From a virus, in the IMG/VR virus record IMGVR_UViG_3300031775_000025, positions 1-30,085 of that record: a DNA stretch of 30,085 nucleotides. One strand, written 5' to 3'. A program made the position numbers and the translations under genes. A model generated the notes under the pieces. It saw only the letters and a list, made by a program, of their open reading frames with translations, was not told the DNA's origin and did no database searches. This document shows, piece by piece, positions 1 through 7,495 of this stretch. The stretch's first letter is position 1, and every line of letters begins with the position of its first letter.

Positions 1-1793
1 TTCATAGCTTCTATTATCTGAGTAGCTAATACAGCAGGTGCTTCAGGCCTAATAACTATACCTGCACCTTGCTGATTTAAAGCTGGAAGAACTTCTGCAC
101 CTATTCTTTGTAGTTTCGTTAACTTAGAAGTGTTACTATTATCTCCTATATCAAGGAGAATCTCTACATCCATCTTAGATGGTAGTGCGTTCATATCTAC
201 GGTTTTTTGAAGACCATTCATACTATAAGACACTTTACGTTTCATGTTCTTATGCATAGTCTCGTAGACTCCAGCAATCAACCGCTTAAAACCAGTTTCA
301 GCAAAACGCCGCGCAATATGTTGAATACGCTTCTGGGCTGCTGATTGGACAGCGGCAAACTTTTGTTCTGAATTTCCTGAAACATATAAAGTATCATTTA
401 GACCTTGTACAGTCTTACTCATACCCGTTGCTTGCTCTTTAATAGTTTGTAAGTGTTCTAATAAAGGAACAGTACCGGTTGATATTGTTTCAGGTGGTAA
501 AGTAGAAACAGCTGCTTGAGGATTCCCGTTAGTAGGTATAATCTGCTTAGGCTTCATATTCTGAAGAGCAGAAAAGTCTACTACGTTAGGATCAGCTAGC
601 TTTGGAGCGTAGTTAGTTAGGTAAGTATTTTCTACAAAACCTCTAAGTATTGCTGTAGATGCTAAGGTTGAACTTCTAGTAAAGTCAGCCATAGATAAAC
701 CATAAAATTCAAATGGTATATCTATAGGAACAATTGAAGCTAATGGTATTTCATCCACATCATCTTCATAAATGATATGATTACCTATAGTCATTATGTG
801 TTTTAATTCAGCAATACCATCTCCATCTCTGTCTACTTCAATCCAGCATTCAGTTACATTCACATTGATATTTGCTTCTAATGGTATCTCATGTTGTTCA
901 ACAGATCCTTGCCAATACTCTTGTCCTGTTACAGCCTTTCTAGCTGCTACGTCTTGAGAATATTTTGCTGATCCCAACCATGAGGTGTCGTTCATATTTT
1001 CAAAATCTATATCTTCTGCTACATCTGGATAGTATTTTCTTATCTCAGATCTAGACATTTGAGTTTGTATTCCTACAAATTGAGCATCAGCTATATCTGT
1101 AGATTCTCTTGAAATTCTAAAATTTTCTGGTGGAACTAATTCTAATTTTACTTTAGATTTATCTATTTTCTTTCTTACTCGTACATTAATGTATATTAAT
1201 TCTACTTCATCGTCAGAAGCTTCTTCAGTCTCAACGGGCTTATTTATAAAATTCAACTCACCAATTACTTCTGAGTTTTCATCAGATAGTATTTCATCAA
1301 GCTTTAACTGGGTTATTTCTTCATAATCTTCAAATACATAATCGTAATCTTCTATATAGTCCCATCTGCATACAGCATTCTTCCAAAGCAAAGAAGATTT
1401 AATCCAGGAAGATAAAAACTCCCATCCATTGTTTTTTCTAAAGATACAGTAATTAACTATATCACTTGCATCCTTAGCGGATTTGTAAGCTCCAGGACTA
1501 TCATCATATGGCACAAACCTTGCTAATCTATGATTAGATAAAAATAAATCAGAAAGTATTGCAGTATAAGCTTCTATTACTTCTGTAGTAGAAGTATCTA
1601 CAATTGTTGAAACTCCTTGAGGAGATAGGTGATCCGCCGCTACACCTGCATATTCGTATGTTGATTTCAATCTTTCTCTAGCGAGATCCGAACTATTTAG
1701 GAAATCTCCAGTACTACTTTGAACACCTTGCTCAATCATATTAATAAGCTGTTCATCAGTTACTGATTCTTTATACCCATAACTCTTAGCCAT
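1..1793 (-). CDS. Portal (head-tail connector) protein, C-terminus outside window
   Basis: The frame is open from an ATG at 1793 to the left edge, giving at least 597 residues. A GGGAGG ribosome-binding site lies at 1803-1808. The protein begins MAKSYGYKESVTDEQL. A C-terminal stretch (MSKTVQGLNDTLYVSGNSEQ, then AAQKRIQHIARRFAETGFKR) is of the kind I know from portal proteins of marine podoviruses. Portals form the dodecameric ring through which DNA enters and leaves the capsid and to which the tail attaches. Size and position downstream of terminase, lysis and packaging genes fit. Its start overlaps the stop of the 53-residue gene upstream (TAATG), suggesting coupled translation. The call is by remembered family resemblance, not a search. 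Confidence 0.8.
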   Translation of the reverse strand, partial: MAKSYGYKESVTDEQLINMIEQGVQSSTGDFLNSSDLARERLKSTYEYAGVAADHLSPQGVSTIVDTSTTEVIEAYTAILSDLFLSNHRLARFVPYDDSPGAYKSAKDASDIVNYCIFRKNNGWEFLSSWIKSSLLWKNAVCRWDYIEDYDYVFEDYEEITQLKLDEILSDENSEVIGELNFINKPVETEEASDDEVELIYINVRVRKKIDKSKVKLELVPPENFRISRESTDIADAQFVGIQTQMSRSEIRKYYPDVAEDIDFENMNDTSWLGSAKYSQDVAARKAVTGQEYWQGSVEQHEIPLEANINVNVTECWIEVDRDGDGIAELKHIMTIGNHIIYEDDVDEIPLASIVPIDIPFEFYGLSMADFTRSSTLASTAILRGFVENTYLTNYAPKLADPNVVDFSALQNMKPKQIIPTNGNPQAAVSTLPPETISTGTVPLLEHLQTIKEQATGMSKTVQGLNDTLYVSGNSEQKFAAVQSAAQKRIQHIARRFAETGFKRLIAGVYETMHKNMKRKVSYSMNGLQKTVDMNALPSKMDVEILLDIGDNSNTSKLTKLQRIGAEVLPALNQQGAGIVIRPEAPAVLATQIIEAM

Positions 1794-1954
1794 TAATATT
1801 TACCTCCCATAGGAGAATATATCTTAGCTGCTTTTTCTAAGTCTATACTAGTGTATTCTCCGGGTCGCGATAGTACCCGAGGTTCTTTTTCTTTATCTTC
1901 TTTTTTAGGTTGTTTATCAGCAACCTTCTGAATATATCTTTCTTCTTCTGACAT
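1793..1954 (-). CDS. Small charged hypothetical protein (53 aa)
   Basis: ATG at 1954 is preceded by GGAGCGGATC; the stop overlaps the portal start as TAATG. The product (MSEEERYIQKVADKQPKKED at the N-terminus) is rich in Lys and Glu in its first half, with no membrane segment or recognised domain. Position directly before the portal, with 1-nt overlap, points to a late gene translated together with the portal, perhaps a minor virion or assembly factor. Function unknown. Confidence 0.7.
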   Translation of the reverse strand: MSEEERYIQKVADKQPKKEDKEKEPRVLSRPGEYTSIDLEKAAKIYSPMGGKY

Positions 1955-1973
1955 GATCCGCTCCTGGGTTCAA

Positions 1974-2444
1974 TCAAACAATTAACTCGAAATGTGGTCC
2001 ATCAATAAAAGGTCTACGACCTTCTGATCTTCTTAAATCTATATATGCATTCATGGCATCTTCGGAAGTAGCAGGATAATCTCTAATGTCACCCTCAGAC
2101 CACGCAGCTCCCCATTTAATAGCTGTTCCAAATTCTTGTGCAGCAGCTTTCATTGCATCGCATATATCATCATATACGTTTAACTCCCAACAAGCAGCTC
2201 CATCTACATAAGCCATAAGATCTACGGCATGAGAAAAGCCATCGTCTTGCTTTAAGTGTTTCGAGTTCATAGTTTTAGATCTTCCAGCATCAAATAGTTT
2301 TTGCTGTTCTTCTAATGTTCTAACCCCGAACGTAACTCCAAAGTCTACTTTAGTTACTTTTATAGCGTATTTTACAACGTCCACCATATTAGGATGTACA
2401 TCAACTAGTTTTTGAAATGATCGTTGAGATAAATTAAATGCCAT
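1974..2444 (-). CDS. M15-type peptidoglycan peptidase (endolysin)
   Basis: 156 residues. It has the hallmarks of the VanY/M15C D-Ala-D-Ala carboxypeptidase/L-Ala-D-Glu endopeptidase fold: FGVRTLEEQQKLFDAGRSKT in the N-terminal half, SKHLKQDDGFSHAVDLMAYV with the zinc-binding HxxxxD-type segment, and GPHFEL near the C-terminus supplying the last metal ligand. There is no signal peptide, so it would act from the cytoplasm after holin-type pores open. Start ATG at 2444 follows AAAGGAAATAAT. The EF-hand membrane protein at 2666-2983 is a plausible lysis partner. A second wall enzyme of another family lies at 4636-5061. Confidence 0.85.
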   Translation of the reverse strand: MAFNLSQRSFQKLVDVHPNMVDVVKYAIKVTKVDFGVTFGVRTLEEQQKLFDAGRSKTMNSKHLKQDDGFSHAVDLMAYVDGAACWELNVYDDICDAMKAAAQEFGTAIKWGAAWSEGDIRDYPATSEDAMNAYIDLRRSEGRRPFIDGPHFELIV

Positions 2445-2455
2445 ATTATTTCCTT

Positions 2456-2656
2456 TTAAGCTTTATTTGGATTATCTTTTGTAGGAAGACCGAAGAGCCA
2501 AGGTATATTAAAACCACTTTTCTTCTTCTTTTTTAAAGGCTTCATAGCTATTTGACCTTGCTTTTGAGCATCAGTCATTGAATATGCTGTTCCTCCAGCT
2601 TGTCTATAAGCTACTACTTTATTTTTTCTTGCTGTATTCTTAGTACTCTTGGGCAT
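2456..2656 (-). CDS. Small basic hypothetical protein (66 aa)
   Basis: ATG at 2656 follows GGAGAGTATA. The product is strongly basic, with a run of five lysines in KPLKKKKKSGFNIPW and a Lys/Arg-rich N-terminus (MPKSTKNTARKNKV). No membrane span or recognised domain. It lies between the candidate holin and the endolysin in the late operon. It could be a nucleic-acid-binding or virion protein; function unknown. Confidence 0.65.
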   Translation of the reverse strand: MPKSTKNTARKNKVVAYRQAGGTAYSMTDAQKQGQIAMKPLKKKKKSGFNIPWLFGLPTKDNPNKA

Positions 2657-2665
2657 TATACTCTC

Positions 2666-2983
2666 CTATTTCCTGCTCATCCAAGCAGTTGCTCCCATAT
2701 ATGCGCCTACTATACCTGCGCCACTAATATAAAATAAATTACTAATATCTGCTAATGCGGCTATCCTATCTAAAGGCATGATAAACATTACCACCGTGAA
2801 CGCACCCATTCCGATAAGTGTCCAAGTGGCCATTCGTCTTTGTGCACGCTGTTTCCGTAAATTATGTTCGACTTCCTTAATCTCTTTAACATGCCGGAGT
2901 TCTTCATCTGTAACGACTCCGTCTCCATCTTCATCATACTCGTTATACTTGCTACCTTTTTGTAAGGATTTCGTATCTTCCAC
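2666..2983 (-). CDS. EF-hand protein with two membrane segments; candidate holin
   Basis: 105 residues from a GTG start at 2983 (RBS TTGAGGT, 7-nt spacing). Residues about 17-28 form a textbook EF-hand calcium loop, DEDGDGVVTDEE (D1, D3, D5, G6, V8, E12). A basic helix follows (KEVEHNLRKQRAQRR), then two hydrophobic segments (TLIGMGAFTVVMFIMP and ISNLFYISGAGIVGAYMGA), ending in RK. Two membrane spans with a basic C-terminus, next to the endolysin, is a typical holin setting; the calcium-binding N-terminus is the odd part. The alternative is a membrane-bound virion or host-interaction protein. The holin role is inferred from context only. Confidence 0.7.
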   Translation of the reverse strand: MEDTKSLQKGSKYNEYDEDGDGVVTDEELRHVKEIKEVEHNLRKQRAQRRMATWTLIGMGAFTVVMFIMPLDRIAALADISNLFYISGAGIVGAYMGATAWMSRK

Positions 2984-2993
2984 ATTCTTTACC

Positions 2994-3410
2994 TCAATTT
3001 AGATTTTTAGGTTCAACAGAAAACTCTAGATCCATATCTTCCAAAGCCTTCTGCAATTGTTCATCTGTCATATCAGAAGTCTGAGTGACTTGAGTTATGT
3101 CTTGTCTTTGTAGCTTTGGAGCTTCAAACTCAGCTAATACTGTAGCTAGTCTAGTAGCTTCATCCATATCTTCTGCAGCAAGAGCCTTAGTCATTGCTAT
3201 CCGAAGTACGTCTAATGCGGCTGGGGCATCGTCTTTCACCTCGTCCTTTAAAGCCTTCCAATCGTTAAGTGTTAACTTTAAAGCTTCTCGCGCTTCTTTA
3301 TTAGCTTTACGCGCTATTACCGAATTTTTTTGGCCGGCGCGCGCACCTTCACGAGTGAAGGGGCGCAGGTTCTTTAGTGAGTTTGGATGTGAATTACCGT
3401 CTCTACTCAT
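2994..3410 (-). CDS. Possible terminase small subunit / DNA-packaging protein
   Basis: The ATG at 3410 (MSRDGNSHPNSLKNL) has the good RBS GAGGGA; the open frame extends upstream to a GTG but that part overlaps another gene. About 138 residues. The N-terminal half is basic (NLRPFTREGARAGQKNSVIA, then KANKEAREALK) and the rest is helical, with an acidic C-terminus. This basic Ser/Gly/Lys entry followed by helices is common in phage small terminase subunits, and the gene lies in the packaging/lysis part of the late operon. No diagnostic motif is visible, so the call is tentative. Confidence 0.5.
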   Translation of the reverse strand: MSRDGNSHPNSLKNLRPFTREGARAGQKNSVIARKANKEAREALKLTLNDWKALKDEVKDDAPAALDVLRIAMTKALAAEDMDEATRLATVLAEFEAPKLQRQDITQVTQTSDMTDEQLQKALEDMDLEFSVEPKNLN

Positions 3411-3411
3411 A

Positions 3412-3543
3412 TCATAATCCCTCGTAATCGTGCTTACCATTACCGTATATGTTTTTAATATCACAATCACAGGCTTCACAGCATTGTCTATTTAATAATG
3501 CGCACCAAATCCTGTTTAAATAGTGCTTTATATTACTTATCAT
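3412..3543 (-). CDS. Cysteine-rich mini-protein (43 aa)
   Basis: ATG at 3543 is preceded by AGGGAGT and overlaps the stop of the upstream gene as TAATG; its own stop lies just before the next start at 3410. The product contains IWCALLNRQCCEACDCD, five cysteines within about 13 residues, followed by a charged tail. The Cys cluster could bind zinc or form disulfides. Tight spacing on both sides supports it as a real gene. Function unknown. Confidence 0.6.
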   Translation of the reverse strand: MISNIKHYLNRIWCALLNRQCCEACDCDIKNIYGNGKHDYEGL

Positions 3544-3680
3544 TACATACTCCCTAGATGTAAAGTGACAGAAACAGTCTGTAATACTACTAAAACTAGT
3601 ATCTCAACTGCTATTATCGTGTGGTACACTGTCCACAGTATTGGGAATTTTCTGTCATTTAACTTGTTGTTCTCCTTCAT
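3543..3680 (-). CDS. Single-span membrane mini-protein (45 aa)
   Basis: ATG at 3680 follows GAGAGGAAGG. The product has a charged N-terminus (MKENNKLNDRKF) and one hydrophobic span (TIIAVEILVLVVLQTVSVTL). It overlaps the upstream 34-residue gene by 26 nt and is coupled by TAATG to the Cys-rich gene downstream. A small single-span protein in a lysis/packaging region may be a spanin-like or holin-regulating factor, but nothing in the sequence proves this. Confidence 0.55.
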   Translation of the reverse strand: MKENNKLNDRKFPILWTVYHTIIAVEILVLVVLQTVSVTLHLGSM

Positions 3681-3759
3681 GCGCTTCCTTCCTCTCAGGA
3701 TCTACGTTTAAAATTTTACATAACAATTCAATGTACTTTTGAAATTGTTCTTCATCCAT
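3655..3759 (-). CDS. Hypothetical mini-protein (34 aa)
   Basis: ATG at 3759 with upstream GGAACGGGT. The product MDEEQFQKYIELLCKILNVD and its charged tail look like a short amphipathic helix. It is the first reading frame after the promoter-like motif at 3782-3796. Function unknown; the small size limits certainty. Confidence 0.45.
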   Translation of the reverse strand: MDEEQFQKYIELLCKILNVDPERKEAHEGEQQVK

Positions 3760-3781
3760 ACCCGTTCCTTATCAATAAATT

Positions 3782-3796
3782 CTCTAATAGGGGACA
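3782..3796 (-). promoter_or_regulatory. Candidate T7-class promoter, copy 1
   Basis: Read on the minus strand this is TGTCCCCTATTAGAG, identical to the plus-strand copy at 8809-8823 and one base different from the minus-strand copy at 6870-6884. All copies point in the direction of the genes that follow. The CTATTAGAG part resembles the initiation region of T7/SP6 promoters (CTATAGGGAG, CTATAGAAG). It overlaps the end of thyX and lies 23 bp before the next late gene start (3759). Promoter function is inferred. Confidence 0.5.
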
Positions 3797-4407
3797 GGTC
3801 TCAAATACTTCCAAGAAATTGGAAATTTATATTCACAAGACTTATTAATCTTCATTACTATATCTCTTGTTTCTTCTTGAGCATCAGACTTTAAGCGTAA
3901 GCTACACACCCTAGAAAACGAATATAAGTTCCCTGACCAGTACCACTCAGTCATCATGTTCTGAGGTAATATCATTCTGGCCATCTCGGGAGCAATACCT
4001 TCATTTAAAAGGTTCTTATACGTTTGTTTTATATACTCTAACGTACCGGATATATCGTACTCTACAGTTTCTTTACTAGAGCCTTGCTTTATATTCTTAG
4101 CTCTCTTACGCCACACTCTTGGAATATAAAACTCAGGTTCATCATCTACATACCTTCTAGATACTTCGTTCCATACCAGGCCTACTTGGTGTTTAACTAG
4201 TTGCCTTGCAACAAAGATTGGAGCTTTTATTTTAAACTGTATAAAGGTATGAGCAAACGGACTCCAATGCTCGTGATCAGCTAGATACTTAATTAGTTTC
4301 TCATCACTCTCATCAAAGTCTGTTTTATATTTAGCAAAAGAAACTCTTGCTGCATTTACTACCGTTAAGTCCGTTCCGGCTACTTCCATTACTTGTACTG
4401 ATGTCAT
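3784..4407 (-). CDS. thyX: Flavin-dependent thymidylate synthase ThyX
   Basis: 207 residues. ThyX makes dTMP from dUMP with methylene-tetrahydrofolate, FAD and NADPH, releasing tetrahydrofolate, so no dihydrofolate reductase is needed. The ThyX signature region is visible as VKHQVGLVWNEVSRRY (family pattern RHRxxSxNExSxRY, here with Lys-His-Gln at the first three positions). Preceding HWSPFAHTFIQFKIKAPIFV and C-terminal RLKSDAQEETRDIV also fit the family. Its start overlaps the upstream gene stop (ATGA). It sits in the late, structural operon, while dCMP deaminase, which makes its substrate dUMP, is in the early block at 20665. Confidence 0.92.
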   Translation of the reverse strand: MTSVQVMEVAGTDLTVVNAARVSFAKYKTDFDESDEKLIKYLADHEHWSPFAHTFIQFKIKAPIFVARQLVKHQVGLVWNEVSRRYVDDEPEFYIPRVWRKRAKNIKQGSSKETVEYDISGTLEYIKQTYKNLLNEGIAPEMARMILPQNMMTEWYWSGNLYSFSRVCSLRLKSDAQEETRDIVMKINKSCEYKFPISWKYLRPVPY

Positions 4408-4634
4408 GCACGCACATCTATACTTCTCTGGTATTTTAAAGAATCCAGCATATAAAACATTTGGTTTTTCATATAGTTCTGCATCATTAGCATATAATAT
4501 ATAGCCTTCATGGACTCCCAGTACTCGTGGTTTTCTCTAGCAGTATCTTGTGCTCTAGTATTTATTTGATTACTATTTTCTACTCTATTATGATAAGTAT
4601 TTATATACTGATTTGTTACAGTATTTATTTGCAT
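4404..4634 (-). CDS. Asn/Met-rich hypothetical protein (76 aa)
   Basis: ATG at 4634 follows GGGAGAAATAAA. The N-terminal half is rich in Asn, Gln and Thr (MQINTVTNQYINTYHNRVEN), the second half in Met and Tyr (YYMLMMQNYMKNQMFYMLDS). It overlaps thyX by 4 nt (ATGA). No domain recognised. It lies among late genes and could be a minor structural protein; function unknown. Confidence 0.65.
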   Translation of the reverse strand: MQINTVTNQYINTYHNRVENSNQINTRAQDTARENHEYWESMKAIYYMLMMQNYMKNQMFYMLDSLKYQRSIDVRA

Positions 4635-4635
4635 T

Positions 4636-5061
4636 TTATTTCTCCCATCTATAGAATATATGCTTATCTATCCTAGTTGTTCTTGTTTTTGTTTTAGCCC
4701 ACGCGGGTCTTACATAACTTGCGTGGTAGTGAGTAGCTCCATCGGTTACGTCTAAATTAATACTTTCACCCATTATTATAGATGCGTACCTTATAGCATT
4801 ACCCCACTCTTTACTCTTTTTTCTAGGCTCATCGCTCTTACCATCACAGTACCAACTGAACTGGCATTTTCCTATTACTACCTTTCCGTTTTTATATGTT
4901 AAACCCTGCTTTACAACCTCACATATTGTGTTAGGGTATCTATGATCTTCTACTCGATTCATTACTACTTGAGCTACTGCGAATTGCCCAAGCATCGATT
5001 GGTTCTTTGCCTCGTGATATATATTAGTAGCCATACACATTAGTGCTGTTTCTAGTATCAT
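4636..5061 (-). CDS. SleB/CwlJ-type cell wall hydrolase (Hydrolase_2)
   Basis: 141 residues from the ATG at 5061, which overlaps the terminase stop as ATGA; an upstream GTG lies inside the RBS (GAGGTGG) and is less likely. Family landmarks: NIYHEAKNQSMLGQFAVAQV with the catalytic-type Glu, VVMNRVEDHRYPNTICEVV, CQFSWYCDG, and C-terminal THYHASYVRPAWAKT ... HIFYRW. SleB-family enzymes cleave peptidoglycan glycan strands. In phages they serve as tail or virion lysins or as endolysins. Position directly after terminase, apart from the M15 enzyme, would fit a virion-associated role, but this is inference. Confidence 0.88.
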   Translation of the reverse strand: MILETALMCMATNIYHEAKNQSMLGQFAVAQVVMNRVEDHRYPNTICEVVKQGLTYKNGKVVIGKCQFSWYCDGKSDEPRKKSKEWGNAIRYASIIMGESINLDVTDGATHYHASYVRPAWAKTKTRTTRIDKHIFYRWEK

Positions 5062-6701
5062 ATCCACCTCGTATTATCTGTAGGGGCCGAATCAAATCTC
5101 TGATTCCAGGGCACCTTATTTGTTGTTATACGATCATAGTGAGAGCGCAGAACCTCTAATCCAATAGCAAGAGACATTACGTAATCATCATAACACCCAG
5201 GTCCTGCTTCTGCTTTCCCATTATCGTTTACTATATAATCTTTAAGCTCCTGTATAATTTCTATACTAGGTATATAGATGTCGTAGTTTTCTATAGCACT
5301 TTTTAGGTTTCCTATAATTGTGGGTCTAGTAGCTGAAGTAGTTCTAAACCCTAATCTCTCTCCTTCTTCTTTACTTACATTAGCTATCTTTGTTTGCTTA
5401 TATAGGTTTACATACCCCATATCATCTAGCTTCTGTAGGGTAGCGATACCCATTGAGTTAGATTCTACAGCAAGCAAAGCATTGTTATAGTATCTTCCGA
5501 GATAAAATAAAAAATCTCCGAATTTACTAGGATCTATTCTATTATTTCTATATGCAGCTACTACTTCACGGTTTTCGTTTAATACTATAGCAGCAGAAAA
5601 ATCTTTCCCTACTCCGAGAGCAACATCAGCACCTATAACATATCCTGTATCGTGATTAGGGTATGCATAGATTTCAATATCACCCTCGCTAGTAGTTTCA
5701 AAGAATTTAGAATCTAAGTCTAGTTTCATCTTCTTTAAGTAAGGTACTGGTTCAAGGTCTTGTAGTTTCTTTAAATCGAATACACTACTACCGCTTACTA
5801 AGAACGCTTCCTCAGAATTACTCGGATACTCCTGGACAAACTTCCTTTCACCCGACTCAGCAATCTTGAGACGACGCCAATATAGCTGATCAAAGTCCAG
5901 TCCATGCTCATCCACGAGTTTAAGCTCTGCCTCAGTAGGTTCAAAGGTTTCAGGAGCTTCTCTCCTATATTCAGAAGTGATATACCAAGGTAGAAATATA
6001 GGTATATACTCAGACTCACCTTTAATATAACCTCTTTCACTTTGTTTCCAAAGCCTATAAAACTCTCCCTTAGCACCGTTGGCAGTAGACTCAAGGATAA
6101 CCTCGGTACCATCAGCTTGAGAGATACCTTGGAATAGTCCGGCGAGAATCTTCTCGTCAAAAGTCCAAAAGGCCACCTCACTAAGGTGAGCAATAGTAGG
6201 GGTAGTTCCACGACCAGCTTCCGGAGAACCAGCAGTATATAATCTATAACCCGCATTATTATGTTCAAATTTAATCTCCTTTGCGTTTGATGCTATTAAA
6301 GGAGGTTTGAATTCTTTTTCCATCTTATCTATTAAGTTTTTGCTCATATTAAATAGAGCATCAGAAGTAGCACTGTCATGAGCCATCACCACCGATCTTG
6401 CATTAGGGGTGAAGTAACTCTTCCATGCAGTGCGAGCAGTACAATAGGTAGAGATTCCTTGTTGACGAGCTTTTAAGATAAGTGCTCGTACTCTACCTTT
6501 TTCTTTTAGTTGTTGTTCTAGTTGTCTATTGATTTCCTGTTGAGCTTCATTAAAGATAAAAGGAGAAAATCCCTTAGCAGCATCTTTTGTTATTATTTTT
6601 ACTTGTTCAGTAGCGAATCTTTCAAAATTAGTCTCATATTCCTCTAAGAGCTTTCTTCTTCTTGCTTCTTTGATGAGGGCGAGTTTTCGCTTATTGTCCA
6701 T
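5058..6701 (-). CDS. terL: Terminase large subunit
   Basis: 547 residues from the ATG at 6701 (RBS GGGG in TTGGGGTATATT); the frame also has a TTG four codons upstream, without a better RBS. ATPase domain: KARQQGIST at residues 77-85 is the adenine/Walker A region, and HLSEVAFW is the Walker B region with its catalytic Glu. Nuclease domain in the C-terminal third: VIGADVALGVGKDFSAAIV with an RNase H-fold Asp, and DDYVMSLAI near the end. It packages DNA through the portal. The middle of the gene (about 5820-6240) is noticeably richer in GC than its ends. Confidence 0.93.
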   Translation of the reverse strand: MDNKRKLALIKEARRRKLLEEYETNFERFATEQVKIITKDAAKGFSPFIFNEAQQEINRQLEQQLKEKGRVRALILKARQQGISTYCTARTAWKSYFTPNARSVVMAHDSATSDALFNMSKNLIDKMEKEFKPPLIASNAKEIKFEHNNAGYRLYTAGSPEAGRGTTPTIAHLSEVAFWTFDEKILAGLFQGISQADGTEVILESTANGAKGEFYRLWKQSERGYIKGESEYIPIFLPWYITSEYRREAPETFEPTEAELKLVDEHGLDFDQLYWRRLKIAESGERKFVQEYPSNSEEAFLVSGSSVFDLKKLQDLEPVPYLKKMKLDLDSKFFETTSEGDIEIYAYPNHDTGYVIGADVALGVGKDFSAAIVLNENREVVAAYRNNRIDPSKFGDFLFYLGRYYNNALLAVESNSMGIATLQKLDDMGYVNLYKQTKIANVSKEEGERLGFRTTSATRPTIIGNLKSAIENYDIYIPSIEIIQELKDYIVNDNGKAEAGPGCYDDYVMSLAIGLEVLRSHYDRITTNKVPWNQRFDSAPTDNTRWI

Positions 6702-6835
6702 AATATACCCCAATAGTTAGCAGCAACACTATCTCTAACATCATTATGCTTAGTACTATGTCCATAATTTTTCCTTTTTATCCACTCAATTACACTTTTC
6801 CCTACGTCATCGCAGGGATCGTTGTAGAGAATCAT
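6644..6835 (-). CDS. Hypothetical protein (63 aa), first late gene
   Basis: ATG at 6835 has the best ribosome-binding site of the region (AGGAGGT, 3-nt gap), directly downstream of the promoter-like motif at 6870-6884. The product starts MILYNDPCDDVGKSVIEWIK and ends in a Ser/Glu/Lys-rich tail. It overlaps the terminase gene by 58 nt, which is long for a phage operon, so the tail may be dispensable. No domain recognised. Confidence 0.5.
   Translation of the reverse strand: MILYNDPCDDVGKSVIEWIKRKNYGHSTKHNDVRDSVAANYWGILWTISENSPSSKKQEEESS
6691..6765 (-). CDS. Possible 24-aa hydrophobic peptide
   Basis: ATG at 6765 with upstream AAAAGGAAAAATT; stop at 6691 inside the terminase start region. The peptide is nearly all hydrophobic (core VLSIMMLEIVLLLTIGVYYG), like other tiny membrane peptides in this genome. 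It overlaps both the 63-residue frame and the first codons of terminase, so it may be a leader affecting terminase translation or simply chance. Confidence 0.3.
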   Translation of the reverse strand: MDIVLSIMMLEIVLLLTIGVYYGQ

Positions 6836-6844
6836 TGTACCTCC

Positions 6845-6861
6845 TGGTTAAAATTTAACCA
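6845..6861. promoter_or_regulatory. 17-bp palindrome, candidate operator or leader hairpin
   Basis: TGGTTAAAATTTAACCA reads as two 8-bp arms around one base. It lies between the promoter-like motif at 6870-6884 and the RBS of the first late gene, exactly where a repressor or a leader hairpin would act. The AT-rich arms would make a weak RNA hairpin, so protein binding to DNA is equally likely. Confidence 0.4.
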
Positions 6862-6869
6862 ATTGTTAT

Positions 6870-6884
6870 CTCTACTAGGGGACA
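6870..6884 (-). promoter_or_regulatory. Candidate T7-class late promoter, copy 2
   Basis: On the minus strand this reads TGTCCCCTAGTAGAG, one base from the copies at 3782-3796 and 8809-8823. It lies 35 bp before the first late gene (start 6835) and points into the late operon. It is the natural candidate for the main late promoter read by the T7-like RNA polymerase encoded at 21435-23798. Function inferred from repetition, orientation and position. Confidence 0.55.
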
Positions 6885-6965
6885 CTTCCTTAAGAAGAAA
6901 CTTAAAAAAATAATATATATATATACACCCCAAATAATTCCAATACCCCCCTTCTTCCCCTTATC

Positions 6966-6998
6966 AATTTCACATAAAGTGAAATTACTAATAATATT
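6966..6998 (+). promoter_or_regulatory. Hairpin element H0 (stem 8, loop ATAAA, then CTAATAATATT)
   Basis: Stem AATTTCAC (6966-6973), loop ATAAA, stem GTGAAATT (6979-6986), one base, then CTAATAATATT (6988-6998). It is the first of eight elements with this geometry and precedes the first early gene (7067) in the divergent control region. Between it and the gene, CTCTTC/GAAGAG and GTCC/GGAC can pair to give a structured leader. It ends no gene, so a terminator is not needed here; a hairpin promoter of the N4 type fits better. Confidence 0.6.
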
Positions 6999-7066
6999 CA
7001 CTTCTCTTCATCCGCGTCCCGACAGAAAGGACCGGAAGGAAGAGTCCAACTAAAAAGGAGATTGTT

Positions 7067-7495
7067 ATGGAAATTTGTGAATCTGCAATGGTTAATGATA
7101 TCACATACGTGGTAAAGTTAACTGGTCTGTTGAACGAACAGGCTCATGGTGACAACGATGGTAGTTACTTGGGCGATGGCTGTGCTTGGAGGTTTAAACA
7201 CAGTCGGGAGTTCGTGGTCAAGGACTGTAAGACGGCTCAGGATGCGGTGGCGTTTGTAATCGCGCTTGGGTTGGAGAATAGCATTGTCTTGAAGGAGTGG
7301 CCATACAAGGTCATGGCTTGGGACCAATGGTATTCGGATCTCGTTCATCAGGAACAAGAGCTGGTGGTGGACGGTTACGATGACGCTAAAGGTAAGACGG
7401 AGTATCAGGCTGGTAAGGCCAGGTACGTCTCGCCTAAGGACGTCAGGGCTTCTAAGGCTGAGATGGCAGCTAAGGAAGCTAAGTATGGTCTCTGA
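7067..7495 (+). CDS. Hypothetical early protein (142 aa)
   Basis: ATG at 7067 follows AAGGAGATTGTT. The product is soluble and mixed-charge (MEICESAMVNDITYVVKLTG at the start), with a Lys/Ala-rich helical C-terminus (DVRASKAEMAAKEAKYGL). No family recognised. It is the first early gene on the plus strand, behind hairpin H0, so it is likely made soon after infection and may act on host functions. Its base composition is clearly richer in G and C than that of genes downstream of 9.9 kb. Confidence 0.75.
   Translation: MEICESAMVNDITYVVKLTGLLNEQAHGDNDGSYLGDGCAWRFKHSREFVVKDCKTAQDAVAFVIALGLENSIVLKEWPYKVMAWDQWYSDLVHQEQELVVDGYDDAKGKTEYQAGKARYVSPKDVRASKAEMAAKEAKYGL

Noticed and set aside
2788-2985. 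65-codon frame beginning with ATG at the start of the EF-hand gene
   Set aside because: The overlapping GTG frame gives a perfect EF-hand and membrane spans; the ATG frame has no recognisable protein character.
3523-3711. Plus-strand frame of 62 codons opposite the minus-strand mini-genes
   Set aside because: No RBS, against the direction of the operon, and fully explained as antisense of three better supported overlapping minus-strand genes.
5798-6268. 156-codon alternative frame inside the terminase gene
   Set aside because: Leu/Ser-rich shadow of the terminase frame on the same strand, without an RBS.
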